Shown here piece by piece: positions 31,717 to 32,169 of a stretch of 32,169 nt of DNA. Source of the DNA: DATACN01 sp038215095 (GTDB taxonomy: Bacteria > Actinomycetota > Thermoleophilia > Solirubrobacterales > Thermoleophilaceae); NCBI GenBank assembly GCA_038215095.1, contig JBBQRG010000033.1:1-32169 (forward strand), in the 5' to 3' direction. The notes beneath the pieces are model-generated. The model saw nothing but the letters and a program-made list of their open reading frames with translations. It was not told where the DNA came from and made no database searches. Within the stretch, counting starts at the first letter, position 1; every line of letters starts with the position of its first letter. The translations under genes and the position numbers were made by a program.

Positions 31717-32169
31717 ATGGAGCGCTTGCGCGCCAAGCTCGGCGGCAACGAGGGCGAGCGGCCCGTCGTGGAGCTTCCGTTCGACGCCAAGGCGACCTTC
31801 GGCAAGGCCCGCGCGCCCGTGCGCGGGCGGGTGGACGGGGCGGAGTTCCGCAGCACCGTGGCGGTCTACGGCGGCCGCTCGTACGTGGGCTTCAACAGGG
31901 AGCTGCGCGAGCGGGCCGGCATCGCGATGGGCGACGACGTCGAGGTGGAGCTGGAGCTGGACACCGAGCCCCGCGAGGTGGAGCTGCCGCCGGGGCTCGA
32001 GTGGGCGCTGGAGGGGGACGCGGCGGCCAAGCAAGCGTTCGACGGGCTCTCCTACAGCCACCGCCGCGAGTACGCGGAGTGGATCGCGGAGGCCAAGAAG
32101 CCCGAGACGCGCGAGCGGCGGGTGGCCAAGGCGGTCGAGATGTTGCTCGCGGGCACGAAGCACCCCTGA
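31717..32169 (+). CDS. DUF1905 / YdeI-OmdA-like protein
   Basis: The 150-residue product pairs an N-terminal DUF1905-like beta domain (about 15-88, FDAKATFGKARAPVRGRVDG, YVGFNRELRERAGI, DDVEVELELD) with a C-terminal OmdA/YdeI-like helical domain (about 92-150, PPGLEWALEGDAAAKQAFDGL, YSHRREYAEWIAEAKKPETR in part). The arrangement occurs in proteins associated with bacteriocin protection and outer-membrane stress in other bacteria, but the biochemical function is not known. In this Gram-positive-like lineage an OmpD link is unlikely. The ATG at 31717 has a TACGAT box seven bases upstream. The gene is complete, ending with the last base of the window. Confidence 0.85.
   Translation: MERLRAKLGGNEGERPVVELPFDAKATFGKARAPVRGRVDGAEFRSTVAVYGGRSYVGFNRELRERAGIAMGDDVEVELELDTEPREVELPPGLEWALEGDAAAKQAFDGLSYSHRREYAEWIAEAKKPETRERRVAKAVEMLLAGTKHP

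Overview
The window is a dense, very GC-rich stretch of bacterial chromosome. It carries about 36 protein genes, many starting with GTG or TTG, and I saw no tRNA, rRNA, CRISPR array, insertion sequence or phage gene. The gene content (ergothioneine genes egtB-egtD, a gamma-alpha fused 2-oxoacid:ferredoxin oxidoreductase with its beta subunit, F420/FMN-type luciferase-like and split-barrel oxidoreductases, NarL-type regulators, a secreted low-complexity protein with a paired-cysteine domain) and the abundance of apparently leaderless starts point to a deep-branching actinobacterium. My guess is class Thermoleophilia (Solirubrobacterales or Gaiellales). That placement rests on recognising protein styles and was not computed.

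Layout. 1-420: 5' end of the primary sigma factor gene on the minus strand, with a clear TTGACT/TATGCT promoter. 668-2601: a small basic protein, a NarL-type response regulator and an EamA exporter. 2561-3541 (minus): a diguanylate cyclase. 3608-5460: moeA and a translationally coupled unknown protein. 5438-7299 (minus): glpX and an overlapping membrane protein. 7337-13416 (plus): a luciferase-like oxidoreductase, dodecin, egtB-egtD-SDR, a secreted protein and a thiolase. 13539-15112 (minus): a response regulator and an alpha/beta hydrolase, divergent from a TetR regulator (15162-15734) across two 15-bp operators. 15880-18971: a quinone-oxidoreductase-like protein, a serine hydrolase, a split-barrel oxidoreductase and a luciferase-like gene broken by one extra C. 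19051-23134: a small unknown protein and a complete four-gene osmoprotectant ABC importer. 23191-26256: mtnA, an MFS transporter and a DUF1152 protein as an overlapping operon. 26302-27881: a GNAT protein, then a TetR-cupin divergon with a 14-bp palindromic operator. 27910-31652 (minus): SnoaL-like protein, GNAT, korB and korA. 31717-32169: a DUF1905/YdeI-like protein.

How the genes fit together. Several units are translationally coupled by 4-base stop/start overlaps (moeA-unknown, membrane protein-glpX, egtB-egtD, ATPase-permease-permease-binding protein, MFS-DUF1152, korA-korB). The themes are redox and stress physiology (ergothioneine, dodecin, flavin/F420 oxidoreductases, osmoprotectant uptake), central carbon metabolism (fructose bisphosphatase, 2-oxoacid oxidoreductase, thiolase), molybdenum cofactor insertion, methylthioribose salvage and two small TetR-controlled units.

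The items most worth a second look are the mtnA-MFS-DUF1152 operon, the egtB start region and its shortened C-terminal domain, the frameshifted luciferase-like gene, a repeat family at convergent gene ends, the two TetR operator arrangements, a Shine-Dalgarno-masking hairpin before the importer operon, and the recurring TANNNT box 6-9 bases before start codons.
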